Counted from the first letter of the stretch, positions 1-9,998 are shown. The stretch is DNA of 64,000 nucleotides from an uncultured Christensenellaceae bacterium (GCA_944380305.1 CALWHF010000001.1:263600-327599); one strand, 5' to 3'. Made by a program: numbers and translations. Notes: generated by a model from the sequence alone, not told the origin.

Positions 1-1133
1 TTGATCTCGGCGAGCGTTCTGCCGGTCAGTTCGTTGAGACCCGCCCAGGTAGCGTTCTCGTTGTAGGTCACCATCGCGTTCTTGAGTTCTTCCGCGGTGA
101 CCGAACCCTTGGATTTGTCCGAAGGAATGATATAGCTCTTGAAGTCCGCGAGATCTGCGGTCGAAGTGATTATCGGATAACCGGCTACGCCGTTGATGTC
201 GTCCTCACCCTTATCCGCGAAGGATTTGCCGTTCATCGCGTCCCAGATGCGTACGAACACGCTTGCGACGCACTGCGTGTAGTTGTTGGTGCCTGCGGTC
301 AGCAGCTTGCCCTGAGAGAACAGGCTCTCGACCGTGTTGTTGTAACCGAGCGCGAGAAGTTTCGCGTTGCTGTTTGCGTTCTGGAGCGCGGGATAGATAT
401 AGTCGAGACCGCTGCCGAGACCGAGTACCGCCTCAACGTCGGGATGCGCGCTGAGAAGTTTGGTGACTTCGGCTTCGCAAAGCTCCTGCGTGTACATGAA
501 CGTCTGCAGATCGTAGACCTCTGCAGTCGGATCGAGCTCGTTCATTTTAGCCTTGAAGGTGTCGTATATCGTCTTGCCGTCCTTGAACGTGAATTCGGGG
601 AACGAGATCGCGCCGATCTTCTTGAGTCCCGCCGCAAAAGCCGCCTCGGCGTATGCGGTGCCCAGAGTCTCGGGATCGCCGCCGAACTGCGTCACGCCGC
701 CGAGGAAGTATTTGCTGTCCATACCCTCGACGAGAGTGGGCTGATAGCCGTTAGCCTCGAGATATTCGTACTTGGAGACTTCGCCGAGAAGTACCGCATA
801 GTAAGCTCCCGCCTCTTCGCACATCGCGATGCTTCTGCTGAGCGCGGTGTCGTATCCGCTGATGACCGCGTTACAACCCTGGCTGAGCAGGTTCTGCAAG
901 CCGCTGATATGCGCCTCGTCGTTCGAGCCGACCGCCTCGTAGACGAATTCGACGTCGAAGTTCTTTTCGAGATAATCACAGTACGACTTGATCTCCGTAC
1001 CCTGAATATCGGTGAAGTTATAAAGCATTACGCCGATCTTCGTCTTGCCGGTATTGTCGCATGCCGCCGCGGTGACCGCGAGAGATACGACGAGAACGAC
1101 TATCAGCATTATGCCTAGGATCTTCTTTTTCAT
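1..1133 (-). CDS. Sugar ABC transporter substrate-binding lipoprotein (3' end cut by window edge)
   Basis: The reading frame is open from an ATG at 1133 to the window edge, giving 377 residues without a stop. An AGGAGG-type site lies just upstream of the ATG. The N-terminus is a lipoprotein signal: a lysine-rich start, a hydrophobic stretch and a lipobox ending AAAC at Cys25. The body has the alternating pattern of the type I periplasmic-binding fold used for simple sugars (Peripla_BP_4 type). It is the last gene of an ATPase-permease-binding protein set on this strand, the order of rbsACB-like importers. It should capture a monosaccharide or short glycoside outside the membrane. The sugar is not identifiable; the divergent GH39-AraC gene hints at a xyloside or similar ligand (inference). 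Confidence 0.88.
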   Translation of the reverse strand, partial: MKKKILGIMLIVVLVVSLAVTAAACDNTGKTKIGVMLYNFTDIQGTEIKSYCDYLEKNFDVEFVYEAVGSNDEAHISGLQNLLSQGCNAVISGYDTALSRSIAMCEEAGAYYAVLLGEVSKYEYLEANGYQPTLVEGMDSKYFLGGVTQFGGDPETLGTAYAEAAFAAGLKKIGAISFPEFTFKDGKTIYDTFKAKMNELDPTAEVYDLQTFMYTQELCEAEVTKLLSAHPDVEAVLGLGSGLDYIYPALQNANSNAKLLALGYNNTVESLFSQGKLLTAGTNNYTQCVASVFVRIWDAMNGKSFADKGEDDINGVAGYPIITSTADLADFKSYIIPSDKSKGSVTAEELKNAMVTYNENATWAGLNELTGRTLAEI

Positions 1134-1181
1134 ATTGTTTTCCTCCTGATATATTGATTGCCGCTCCGCGGCTTGTTTACT

Positions 1182-2237
1182 TTATCTGGGCAGTTCCCTG
1201 ATATTCTTCGACTGTCTCAGCGTCAGCAGAACTATCAGCAGGAAGAGTATTCCCTTTACCAGCGAAATATAATTCGTAGGAACGCCGCTCATCGAAAGTC
1301 CGTTTGAAAGCAGGACGTAGGTTATGCTGCCTATCACCGCCGCGCTGAGTTTGGATCTCGTGCCGCCCGACAGCGACATACCTCCGAGTATCAGAGCTAT
1401 AAGCACGTCCATTTCTCTGCCGCTGCCCATGTTCTCGGAAACGCTGCCGACACGCGCTATCGCGAAAACCGACGCGACGCCCACGCATACTCCCGCGACG
1501 ACGTAACAGAGCATCTTGACGAGATTCACGTTCGCGCCGCTCTGCGCCGCTCCGAGAGGATTGTCGCCGATCGCCTTTGCCTGCTTGCCCAGCTTGGTAT
1601 AGTCGAAAAGCACCTTTGCAAGCACCACGATTATCACGCAGGATGCGACCATGAACCCGTAATTGTCCGAGAATATCTTGACGAGCGAACTGTTCTGGAA
1701 CCTTATCGTCTCGTCCGTCTGGGATACGTTGTAAGTCACTATGCCGCGCGCCGCGAACATTATCGCGAGCGACGAGATCGTGCTCATTATCTTGAAGAAG
1801 ATCGACGCGCCGCCGTTTATCACATAACAGGCGACCGCGATCAGTATGCACGTCAGAAGTACCAGGAACAACGACCCCGTATCGTTCAGAACGTATACCG
1901 AACACAGCGAACACAACCCCACGACCGCGCCTACCGAAATATCCATTCCGCCGTGCGCGAACACGAATATCAATCCCGCAGACATTATCAGAAGAGGCGT
2001 GACCTGGCTGACTATCGTCTTCATATTGTAAGTCGAGAACAGCTTGCCTCCCGTCGTTATCGCGAACACGACCAGGACCAGGATGAGTCCGCCGTATCTT
2101 ATCAGCGAATCCTTGTGCCCCTTTGCGAAATGCCACAGCTTGTCCGCATCGATTTTCTTCGCGTTTGCGTTCGCGGAGGTCTCTTCAACGGTCGTTTCGT
2201 CGGAAACCAAAACTCTCTTTTCCTTCTCCGTCTTCAT
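1182..2237 (-). CDS. Sugar ABC transporter permease (RbsC/MglC family)
   Basis: This 351-residue membrane protein has a soluble N-terminal leader of about 45 residues, rich in Lys, Glu and Thr, followed by eight to ten hydrophobic segments. The conserved ribose/galactose permease stretch around FAHGGMDISVG is present, as is the ALILGGMSLSGG motif near the C-terminus. It should form the membrane channel with the ATPase encoded 8 bases upstream. The ATG at 2237 follows an AGGAGGACG ribosome site. The family uses one permease as a homodimer, which fits the single permease gene here. Identification of the family is firm; the transported sugar is unknown. Confidence 0.92.
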   Translation of the reverse strand: MKTEKEKRVLVSDETTVEETSANANAKKIDADKLWHFAKGHKDSLIRYGGLILVLVVFAITTGGKLFSTYNMKTIVSQVTPLLIMSAGLIFVFAHGGMDISVGAVVGLCSLCSVYVLNDTGSLFLVLLTCILIAVACYVINGGASIFFKIMSTISSLAIMFAARGIVTYNVSQTDETIRFQNSSLVKIFSDNYGFMVASCVIIVVLAKVLFDYTKLGKQAKAIGDNPLGAAQSGANVNLVKMLCYVVAGVCVGVASVFAIARVGSVSENMGSGREMDVLIALILGGMSLSGGTRSKLSAAVIGSITYVLLSNGLSMSGVPTNYISLVKGILFLLIVLLTLRQSKNIRELPR

Positions 2238-2245
2238 ACGTCCTC

Positions 2246-3829
2246 CTAGATCATATATCCTATGATGTCGCTTTCCTTGAGTTCGGGCGAACGGGTGAAT
2301 TCCTTAGTCACCTCTCCGTCCTTGATTATCAGCATCCTGTCACTCATACCTATCAGCTCCGGCAACTCCTCGGATATGATGACGATCGCATATCCCTCCG
2401 TCTTGAGCCTGTACAACAGCTGATACATCGTCGTCTTGACACCCACGTCGACGCCTCTCGTCGGGCTGTCGAACACGAGGATCTTGCTGTCCTTTCCTAT
2501 CCACTTGCCGAAAGAAACCTTCTGTTTGTTGCCTCCGCTCAGTTCTTTGACGGGCTGACGCATCGACGAACACTTTATCCTGAGCCCTTCCACCTGCTCT
2601 TTCGCGAACTTCTTTTCCGCCCACGGGGTGATTATCCCGCATACCGCCAGTTCGTCGAGAGCGGATAGCGTCAGATTGTCCTTTATCGACGCCTGAAGTA
2701 TAAGCGTCTCCTTGTCTCTGTCCTTGCTTATATATCCTATATTCGCCTTGAGCGCGTCCTTTATCGAGCGTATTGAATACGGAACTATCGGTTTTTCGAC
2801 TTCGAACGGCTTTTTTGTCAGCGCGGAGAGCGACTTTTCCATCTTCTCCCTGAAAGTGTAACCCGAGGGCGCATAAGCCGTGACGCTTCCTTTCTTCAGC
2901 TTTATCATGCCGAACATCGCCTTGCCGACTTCGTGCATGCCTCCGCCCGACAGACCGCCGATTCCCACTATCTCTCCTGCATGCACCGTCATATTTATAC
3001 CCTTCAAAAGTCCCGCTTCGACGTCTTTCATCTCGAGCCTGACTTCGTCAGAACAAGAATAGTCGTAATCGCTTCTGTAATAATTGCCTTCTATGACTCT
3101 GCCAACCATCGTCTGCTTGATCTTGTCTTCGTCGAAATCCTTTCTCTCGATAGTCGCGATCAGCTTGCCGTCTCTGAGCACGGTCAGCGCGTCGCATATC
3201 TCCATAAGTTCGGGCAGATCGTGCGATATGAAAAGCACCGCCTTTCCCTTGTCCCTCATTTCGCGCATCAGAGAATGGATTATCTCTCTGCCGTCCTGCG
3301 ACAGAGCCGTCGTCGTCTCGTCGACTATGAACAGTTCGGGGTCGTAATAGACCGCTCTCGCGATCTCGACCAGTTTCCTGTCCTCGAACGAATAGGCGTT
3401 GATGCTGTCCTCAGGCTTAATCCTCTCCAGTCCGATCAGAGCGAGAGCCTTCGCAGCTTCGGCATTCATCTTCGCGCGGCTGACCAATCCCGCCTTGCCG
3501 AACTTGCCCTCCTCTCCCAGAAAGATGTTTTCGGCTACCGTCAGATTGTCAATCGTGCCCATCTCCTGCACTATCATCGAGATCTTGTGATTGCGCGCGT
3601 CGAGTGCGCCCGACGGCTTGAATTCTTTGCCGTCAAGCAAAATCTTTCCCGAAGTGATGGTGTGTATTCCGCTGATCATAGAGGAAATGGTAGATTTTCC
3701 CGAACCGTTTTCGCCTATCAGTCCGCGAATCTCTCCCTTGAAAACGTCCATATCGACGTTGTCCACGGCGACGACGTCGCCGAATTTTTTGGTCAGTCCG
3801 ACCGTTTGAATGAATAGAGTTTTTTCCAT
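2246..3829 (-). CDS. Sugar ABC transporter ATP-binding protein (RbsA/XylG family, two nucleotide-binding domains)
   Basis: The protein is 527 residues from the ATG at 3829, which follows a GGAAGGGAA ribosome site; an in-frame upstream Met at 3865 lacks one. It has two ABC domains. The first has a good Walker A (GENGSGKST, 39-47) and Walker B (FIVDETT) but an unusual signature region reading SFEDRKLVEIAR. The second has the canonical signature LSGGNKQK and Walker B (VFDSPTRGVD) but a degenerate Walker A reading GLSGGGMHEVG. Such asymmetry is usual in this family. It powers uptake through the downstream permease and is the first gene of the importer operon. Confidence 0.93.
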   Translation of the reverse strand: MEKTLFIQTVGLTKKFGDVVAVDNVDMDVFKGEIRGLIGENGSGKSTISSMISGIHTITSGKILLDGKEFKPSGALDARNHKISMIVQEMGTIDNLTVAENIFLGEEGKFGKAGLVSRAKMNAEAAKALALIGLERIKPEDSINAYSFEDRKLVEIARAVYYDPELFIVDETTTALSQDGREIIHSLMREMRDKGKAVLFISHDLPELMEICDALTVLRDGKLIATIERKDFDEDKIKQTMVGRVIEGNYYRSDYDYSCSDEVRLEMKDVEAGLLKGINMTVHAGEIVGIGGLSGGGMHEVGKAMFGMIKLKKGSVTAYAPSGYTFREKMEKSLSALTKKPFEVEKPIVPYSIRSIKDALKANIGYISKDRDKETLILQASIKDNLTLSALDELAVCGIITPWAEKKFAKEQVEGLRIKCSSMRQPVKELSGGNKQKVSFGKWIGKDSKILVFDSPTRGVDVGVKTTMYQLLYRLKTEGYAIVIISEELPELIGMSDRMLIIKDGEVTKEFTRSPELKESDIIGYMI

Positions 3830-3851
3830 AATTCCCTTCCCTCGCAAGCTC

Positions 3852-3880
3852 AGTATAGCATGCAAGAAGTTAAATTATAA
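3852..3880 (-). promoter_or_regulatory. Putative promoter of the sugar ABC operon
   Basis: On the minus strand a TATACT -10 box (3857-3852) lies 17 bases from a weak TTATAA -35 box (3880-3875), about 23 bases upstream of the ATPase start codon. The -10 is good and the -35 is poor, which fits a promoter needing an activator such as the divergent AraC-type protein. Confidence 0.45.
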
Positions 3881-3954
3881 CGTCATAAACATAGCCGTAT
3901 AAAGCAATTTTTTAACTACTTTTTTGTAAAATTTTTGTTTTTCGACAAAAAGTA

Positions 3955-3983
3955 TTGAATTGCAGTTAAAATTTTACTAATAT
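3955..3983 (+). promoter_or_regulatory. Putative promoter of the AraC-GH39 gene
   Basis: TTGAAT (3955-3960), a 17-base spacer and TAATAT (3978-3983) precede the ATG at 4020. The intergenic region is very AT-rich and is shared with the divergent ABC operon, so a regulator bound here could control both. Confidence 0.5.
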
Positions 3984-4019
3984 TAAACTATGGAATATTA
4001 ATTTTTTGAGGTGTCGAAT

Positions 4020-6530
4020 ATGAAATTCAATCACGAAATAATCTCCTTTCCCAAGAACGTTCCGCTCAACCTGTCCATAAACAGGCTGGGCAGCGTAGGA
4101 AGACACTGGCATCAGTCCCTCGAGATAGTCTTTGTCGTCCACGGCGACGTTACCGTCAAACTTTCCGAAGAAGACTGTTTTCTCTCGGTTGGCGACGTTA
4201 TGCTGATAAATCCCAACGGCATACACGAACTTTACAGCGACGACGCCACTCTCGTGACACTGCACCTCAAACTCGAACTTCTGCCGGGTCTTCCCGAAAA
4301 CGTAAGGAACGCATATTTCGATTGCGTCAGCACGCATGCAGACAATCCCGAAAAATTCAATACTCTCAAATCCATAGTCGCAGATCTTCTCAGAGTAAAC
4401 CTTCAAGGCGGGCTATGCATAGATGTTCTCAACCTCTCTCTTTGTTACAGGCTGGTCTACGAGCTTTACACGTCTTTCGCTTCCGACTTCCTCAGACGAG
4501 GAGAGGACGAGGCTCGCAAGCTCGACCGCCTGAGTAGTATTTTGTCCATTATCAACGACAGATATTCCGAAGATCTCAGTCTGGAAACGATCGCAAACGA
4601 AGTTTACCTGACGGTCCCGTACCTTTCAAAATTCTTCAAGACCTGCATGGGCGTCACGATAAGTCGATACATTCGTACGACCAGGCTGTACCACGCCGCA
4701 AACGATCTGCTCTCTCCCGGCAAATCTATAGAGTCTATCGCTGAACAGAACGGTTTCCCCAATACGAGAGCATTCGTATCCGCTTTCAAAGAAGAGTACG
4801 GCGAATTGCCGAGCACATGGCGCAAACGCCCGCCCCAGCAACCGTTCGACTTCGTACGGCAGGAACAGACCGTGAATTACATCAACTGCGACCCGCACAT
4901 CACACGCAGCTATATATCCGATTTTATACACGAAAACTCTTTTGCGAACACGGTAACGGCAGCCCCGGGAGCAACGGTAAAGACTGACTCGATCACCGTC
5001 GACACGAACGGCGGCACCCCGCTCAGCCATAATTGCCGCGCCTTTATCGGCGTCAGCCGCGCGCATGAACTGCTCGAAGAAAAAATAAGGAACAACTTGC
5101 GCCGTCTTCAGAAATACGCCCCTTTCAGATATATCAAAATGCACAGCCTTCTCGACGACGATATGATGGTGTATTCCGAAAATTCCAAAGGCGAACCCGA
5201 ATACAATTTCACTCTGATAGACGAAGTGTTCGACTTCCTGATGTCTGTGCGACTCCGTCCCCTCGTGCAGTTTTCTTTCATGCCCTCTCTTCTCGCCGCC
5301 GCACCGACCAAAACCACTTTTTATTGCAAGACGGTGACGAGCGAACCCAAGCATATGCAGAAATGGTACAGACTCGTCAACAGACTGACCGAGCATCTGC
5401 TCGAACGCTACGGCGCAGACGAGGTATCTCAATGGCTGTTCTGCGTATGGAACGAACCCTCGTCTTCCAACAAAATGTTCGGCTTCAAGGACAAGGATAC
5501 GTTTCTGAAACTTTACGAGTGTTCTTATCGAGCGGTCAAGGAGGCGTCACCCGCGCTCAGGTTCGGAGGTCCCGCATCATTCTCAGCGATAGGAAAAAGC
5601 GAAGACTGGCTGTTCGACTTCCTTCACACCTCCACGCGTGCGGGCGCGCGTCCCGATTTTATCAATATTCATTATTACGACATCGACCTGACCTACGCCA
5701 TGCAGAATCCCGTCCCCGACGACGACTGGACAGAGCTCTTCCTCAGCACGGACCCCGACTCTTTCGGCAAATTCGTCCGCGATATGAAATCCCGACTCTC
5801 CGCCGAAGGCTTCGACGACCTTCCCGTCTATCTGACCGAATGGAATTCCACGACTTCGCACCGCGATCTGCTCAGCGACACCTGTTTCAAGAGTGCGTAC
5901 GTCGCAAAAAACGTGCTTGAAAATTACGACGAACTCGCGGGGTTCGGTTACTGGTTGCTCAGCGACAGCCACAACGAACTCAGAATGAGTGAAAAGCTTT
6001 TCCACGGCGGACTGGGTATGTTCTGCGTAAACGGCGTAGCCAAGCCCGTATTCTACATTTACGCTATGCTGGCGGATATGGGTAAAAATATGATAGCGCG
6101 CGGCGACGGATATTTCGTTACCTCGGGCAACGACGAAACGATACTGACTCTGTATAACTACCACCATTTCAGCAACGCATACGCAAAAGAGGTCGGCATA
6201 TTCACTTCGTATACCGACAGATATTCGATATTCCCCTCAAAAGCAGGCAAAACCTTCAGTTTCAATTTCCCGTCATTGTCGGGCACTTTCCTTGTCAAAT
6301 CCGTCTACGTCAACCAAAAACACGGCAGCGCGTACGACGAATTCGTACGCATGGGCGCGGTCGAACCGCTATCCCCCGAAGAAACCGAATGGCTTTCAAA
6401 CGTAAGCAAACCGCGAATGAAAAAAGAAATTATCACGGGAGAGCCTCTCTCGCTCAGCGTCAGTCTCGCGCCATTCGAAGTAAGACAGATAAGGATAAAA
6501 AAGATTTTGCCTGACAACGAAAACGTATGA
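4020..6530 (+). CDS. AraC-family regulator fused to a GH39 glycoside hydrolase domain
   Basis: The protein has 836 residues. The ATG at 4020 was chosen because GAGGTG sits 8 bases upstream; an in-frame GTG at 4011 overlaps that site. Residues 1-150 look like a cupin sensor of AraC proteins. Residues of about 170-275 carry two helix-turn-helix motifs of the HTH_18 type. From about 310 onward the sequence resembles GH39 beta-xylosidases. The acid/base motif WNEP puts the glutamate at about 479, and the TEWNS motif puts the nucleophile glutamate at about 607; both are kept. It has no signal peptide, so it should act in the cytoplasm. It is divergent from a sugar ABC importer and probably controls it. 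Whether the GH39 part cleaves sugars or only senses them is open. Confidence 0.88.
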   Translation: MKFNHEIISFPKNVPLNLSINRLGSVGRHWHQSLEIVFVVHGDVTVKLSEEDCFLSVGDVMLINPNGIHELYSDDATLVTLHLKLELLPGLPENVRNAYFDCVSTHADNPEKFNTLKSIVADLLRVNLQGGLCIDVLNLSLCYRLVYELYTSFASDFLRRGEDEARKLDRLSSILSIINDRYSEDLSLETIANEVYLTVPYLSKFFKTCMGVTISRYIRTTRLYHAANDLLSPGKSIESIAEQNGFPNTRAFVSAFKEEYGELPSTWRKRPPQQPFDFVRQEQTVNYINCDPHITRSYISDFIHENSFANTVTAAPGATVKTDSITVDTNGGTPLSHNCRAFIGVSRAHELLEEKIRNNLRRLQKYAPFRYIKMHSLLDDDMMVYSENSKGEPEYNFTLIDEVFDFLMSVRLRPLVQFSFMPSLLAAAPTKTTFYCKTVTSEPKHMQKWYRLVNRLTEHLLERYGADEVSQWLFCVWNEPSSSNKMFGFKDKDTFLKLYECSYRAVKEASPALRFGGPASFSAIGKSEDWLFDFLHTSTRAGARPDFINIHYYDIDLTYAMQNPVPDDDWTELFLSTDPDSFGKFVRDMKSRLSAEGFDDLPVYLTEWNSTTSHRDLLSDTCFKSAYVAKNVLENYDELAGFGYWLLSDSHNELRMSEKLFHGGLGMFCVNGVAKPVFYIYAMLADMGKNMIARGDGYFVTSGNDETILTLYNYHHFSNAYAKEVGIFTSYTDRYSIFPSKAGKTFSFNFPSLSGTFLVKSVYVNQKHGSAYDEFVRMGAVEPLSPEETEWLSNVSKPRMKKEIITGEPLSLSVSLAPFEVRQIRIKKILPDNENV

Positions 6531-6594
6531 CCTGACGGCGTCGATTATTGCGCCGCCCTCCCCGATATTTGATTCGCAGAAAATTCAAGACAAA

Positions 6595-6622
6595 GAAAAG
6601 GAGCTTTTTCAAGCTCCTTTTC
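6595..6622. terminator. Hairpin between convergent genes (probable terminator)
   Basis: A perfect 12-bp stem (6595-6606 with 6611-6622) has a four-base loop. The stem ends in A-rich and T-rich arms, so it could work in both directions. It sits 65 bases after the AraC-GH39 stop codon and before the end of the convergent XRE gene. Confidence 0.7.
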
Positions 6623-6664
6623 GCATCGTTTTGCAATTTGCCTTATTGTCTGAGATACGGCACG

Positions 6665-8161
6665 TCAATCTTTCTTTTCGCTTTCGGCGTCACCTGCAAG
6701 CACAAGCGCGTTGATCCTGTTCTGCATTATCACGCTGCCGACGAACGGCATAAACGCAGCAAACGCCGTCATCCCTTTGTTCAACTTTCCTATCTCTTCG
6801 CCCGCGGCGGTTTCCCTTTCTGAAATTACCTGCCCGTGTTTGTAGAACCACATTATATAGTAGAAAGGTATGAAGACGTAGAGCAGCATATGCCCTACAG
6901 CTCTGCCCTTTCTGCCGTCAGGGCAGTCGAGGTATTCGCTCGTTCTGTACACCCAGATATAGTGCCAGACCAAAGAAAGCAACGCGGTCATCAGAACGTG
7001 TTTGGACATTCCGAAATACCCTCTCTTCAGTTTTATCGAACCTAGAGGTTTTTTCGACGTATAGCAAGCTATCCACGGAAGGAGAACAAACCCCATAGCG
7101 TAAAGTATAACGTATCCGTAGACGTATATCGCAGCGAGCACCTCTCCTCCGGCAAATATCGCGACGAAAAGATAGAAAATGCTGAGAGCGGCAGACAACG
7201 ATATAAGCGCAACACCCGCCAGCCCGAGATTTTCGCTCCTCTTCCTCTTGTAACCGTCCTCACGGAAAAGGATTGCCGCCATCAGCAGATAGGCGACGTA
7301 CCCGCAACCGAACGGCAAAGTTCTCGCTTTGTCTCCCGAATAATCGTATGAGAATACCGAAACCAACAATCCCGCCATCGCACATATCGACGGGAGAATC
7401 AGAAGAATACGGGTATTGACGTTGACTTTGCCCTTTGAATAGAATTTTATTACCGCCAGCATCGAATACAGAAGCGCGAGACCGTCTCCGATCAGATTGA
7501 ACAGCAAAACCATATTGCCGATCGACTGCAATATCGTCAATATTACAGACGCCACGCATTTTATCAGTATAAGACAAAAAGCTATTCCCAGCAGTTTCCT
7601 GTTCATTATAGAAAGGATCGTAAGAACGCCCGACACTACTCCCAGAGCCGCGATCGATATGACCAGCAGCAACATTATCGCTGCTCCCGAAACAGAATTC
7701 GCGACCGACAGCATGATTACTTCGAGCAGCGGAGCAAACAACAACAAAACGCCTGCCGCGATTGCGAAATTCTTATCCCGTCCTTCAGCGTATGTGTTCT
7801 TGTCGGCGATCCCCGCTTGTTTCGTCTGCACGTCGGCGGCGCGTACCGCGCATACGTCTGCGCACAGTCCGTCGGGCACAGTCTCCGCCCTTTCTTCAAA
7901 GGAAGCTTCCGCCGCCCCGCCGCACACTTCCTGCGGCGTAGCCGCTATCTTCCTGTCGTCTCCTATATTGTCTTTGAGCAGATAGTCGGTCGTCACGTTG
8001 AACAGTTCGCTTATCTTGAGCACGTTCTGCAGATCGGGCACGCTCAGCATGCCCTCCCACTTCGAGATCGCCTGCCTGGACACCCCGAGTTCTTCGGCAA
8101 GGTCTTCCTGCGACATCCCGTTTATCTTCCTCAGCCTGATCAGCTTGTCTGCAAAAGTCAT
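6665..8161 (-). CDS. XRE-family regulator with a multi-spanning membrane domain
   Basis: This 498-residue protein starts at an ATG preceded by CGGAGGATAAG. Residues of about 5-60 form a Cro/C1-type helix-turn-helix with the typical MSQEDLAEELGVSRQAISKWE region. A charged linker runs to about residue 125, and then about ten hydrophobic segments follow. The C-terminal 130 residues (from about LGSIKLKRGYFGM) look like a separate small membrane module. Such proteins tie DNA binding to a membrane-sensed signal, but the signal here is unknown. The gene stands alone on the minus strand and is convergent with the AraC-GH39 gene. Confidence 0.82.
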   Translation of the reverse strand: MTFADKLIRLRKINGMSQEDLAEELGVSRQAISKWEGMLSVPDLQNVLKISELFNVTTDYLLKDNIGDDRKIAATPQEVCGGAAEASFEERAETVPDGLCADVCAVRAADVQTKQAGIADKNTYAEGRDKNFAIAAGVLLLFAPLLEVIMLSVANSVSGAAIMLLLVISIAALGVVSGVLTILSIMNRKLLGIAFCLILIKCVASVILTILQSIGNMVLLFNLIGDGLALLYSMLAVIKFYSKGKVNVNTRILLILPSICAMAGLLVSVFSYDYSGDKARTLPFGCGYVAYLLMAAILFREDGYKRKRSENLGLAGVALISLSAALSIFYLFVAIFAGGEVLAAIYVYGYVILYAMGFVLLPWIACYTSKKPLGSIKLKRGYFGMSKHVLMTALLSLVWHYIWVYRTSEYLDCPDGRKGRAVGHMLLYVFIPFYYIMWFYKHGQVISERETAAGEEIGKLNKGMTAFAAFMPFVGSVIMQNRINALVLAGDAESEKKD

Positions 8162-8202
8162 CTTATCCTCCGTCAGGACTATCTTCCTTCCGTCCTGCCC
8201 AA

Positions 8203-8231
8203 ATTATACCATTCAGATACCTTTTTATCCA
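8203..8231 (-). promoter_or_regulatory. Putative promoter of the membrane XRE gene
   Basis: On the minus strand, TGGATA (8231-8226), a 17-base spacer and a perfect TATAAT (8208-8203) lie about 40 bases upstream of the start codon. The rest of the 8162-8399 gap shows nothing else convincing; no strong T-tailed hairpin ends the polysaccharide operon there. Confidence 0.4.
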
Positions 8232-8399
8232 CCTACTCGACCCACTCAATTTGTCAACCGCTGGTTGCTTCATTCTTAATTTTTGTATTGTAAACGCAAC
8301 AATTAACACAACGACACTTCGAGAGACTCTTTTTGTTGTATCTGTTTCAGAATGTTTTCAAAAAGCTATTAGCAGCTAGGTATTGCGCCCTATCTCTTT

Positions 8400-9995
8400 C
8401 TACGCATTAGGATTTCGTTCGTCATCGTTCATATATTCTTCCTGACCATTTGTTTCAGCATCTTTATCACATACGTCTTTATCTTTTATCTCATTCTCGT
8501 GGGTATTTTTCGAAATACCGTTGTCTTTGTTATGCCCGACAATTCCCTTAATTTTTAACAATCCTTTTTTAATATAATCCAAAATCAATTTGAATGACGA
8601 CAGCTTGAATAACCACGAAAGAATAATATACAAAGCAACACCTGTAAAAATCTGTAAAAACAAGACTACTCTATAATCAGTTCTTATGAATGACAACAGA
8701 TATACTCCTGCCCCCATCAGACAACAAGTAATTAAATTAGGCAACAGATCTTTAATTATATTTAATATTCCATAATTTACCAACCTTTTGCATGGTAACG
8801 TAGCAATTATAAATGCCAGAACAGAATCCAATACCAAACCAAACGCTATCCATTTAAGTCCAAAAAACAATGCGGTGATTAAAATACTTAATCCGCATAT
8901 TTTTTTCGCCAATTCTGTAACCAACAACAATCTTCCTTTGCCCATTACCTGAAACAAAGTCTGATCTATAGTGATCAATGGTATTAAAGAAAAGTACAAA
9001 CAGAACATCCTTAAATAAAATGCCGACTGTATCCATTTTTCACCCAACAAAAACCTTATAACTGAATCACTGCACACAATTAACCCCATCATCATCGGCC
9101 ATATTATATATGTTACGGTTTTTATGCTTGTCTTTATTATTTTCTTCAATGTCTCTGGATTATCTTGTCTTTGAGACATAACGGGATACATGACATTTCC
9201 CACGGTGCCGTTGATATTATCTACTATTAGACCGGGGAACTGCCTACCCTTTGTCCAAAATGCGAGCGTCGCTTCATCGTATTTTTTACCTATCACAATT
9301 GAATGCAAATTATCGTATGTCACATTTATCAGGCTTACGGCAAAAAATTTCCAACCTAAAGAATATAAGGCTTTCAGTCTCTTAAAACTAAATATAAGTT
9401 TTGGTCTCCATCTTACCGTAAAAGTCATTACAATCATGCTTACTCCGGTCGACGTTAATTGTTGAGCAACAAGTGCCCAAACCCCGTATTTGTAATAAGC
9501 TATCACAATGCCAACTACAGAAGATACGATTATTGCCGAAAAAGTGCTTAAAAACAGTCTCCTGAACAACAATTTTTTTGACAATATCGTCCTTTGCATA
9601 CTATTGTATGAAGACATAATAAGAATCAACGCTAATACTCTCAACACAACTGTCAATTGCGGTGTATCATATAATTTGCTCAATAACGGAGCCAAAACAA
9701 AGTAAAAAAGCAAGTATAACACAACCGATACGAACAGATTATAATAAAATACTGTGCTATAATCCAGATCGTCAGCATTTAGCTTCCTTATTAAAATCGA
9801 ACTGAAACCGGAATCGACAAAAACATTCGCTATTGCCAAAAAAATGGTTGTAATAGCTATAATACCGTAGTCCTCGGGCATCAACATCCTCGCCAATACA
9901 ATCGAAACCACGAACTGCATCAGCTGAGCTCCGAATTTTTCAATAAATTTCCATATCAACGATGATATCGTTTTATCTTTCAACGTCGCTCCCAT
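8400..9995 (-). CDS. Polysaccharide repeat-unit flippase (Wzx-like, MOP superfamily)
   Basis: This 531-residue protein has 12-14 hydrophobic segments and the N-terminal pattern of lipopolysaccharide/capsule flippases, including the ARMLMPEDYG stretch. The last 50 or so residues are hydrophilic and rich in Lys, Asp, Glu and Asn, which is longer than usual. It should move the undecaprenyl-linked repeat unit across the membrane. It is the last gene of the polysaccharide operon, and its DNA is clearly AT-rich compared with the flanking regions. The family call is firm. A WzxC/colanic-acid-like subgroup is likely but not certain. Confidence 0.88.
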   Translation of the reverse strand: MGATLKDKTISSLIWKFIEKFGAQLMQFVVSIVLARMLMPEDYGIIAITTIFLAIANVFVDSGFSSILIRKLNADDLDYSTVFYYNLFVSVVLYLLFYFVLAPLLSKLYDTPQLTVVLRVLALILIMSSYNSMQRTILSKKLLFRRLFLSTFSAIIVSSVVGIVIAYYKYGVWALVAQQLTSTGVSMIVMTFTVRWRPKLIFSFKRLKALYSLGWKFFAVSLINVTYDNLHSIVIGKKYDEATLAFWTKGRQFPGLIVDNINGTVGNVMYPVMSQRQDNPETLKKIIKTSIKTVTYIIWPMMMGLIVCSDSVIRFLLGEKWIQSAFYLRMFCLYFSLIPLITIDQTLFQVMGKGRLLLVTELAKKICGLSILITALFFGLKWIAFGLVLDSVLAFIIATLPCKRLVNYGILNIIKDLLPNLITCCLMGAGVYLLSFIRTDYRVVLFLQIFTGVALYIILSWLFKLSSFKLILDYIKKGLLKIKGIVGHNKDNGISKNTHENEIKDKDVCDKDAETNGQEEYMNDDERNPNA

Positions 9996-9998
9996 TTG

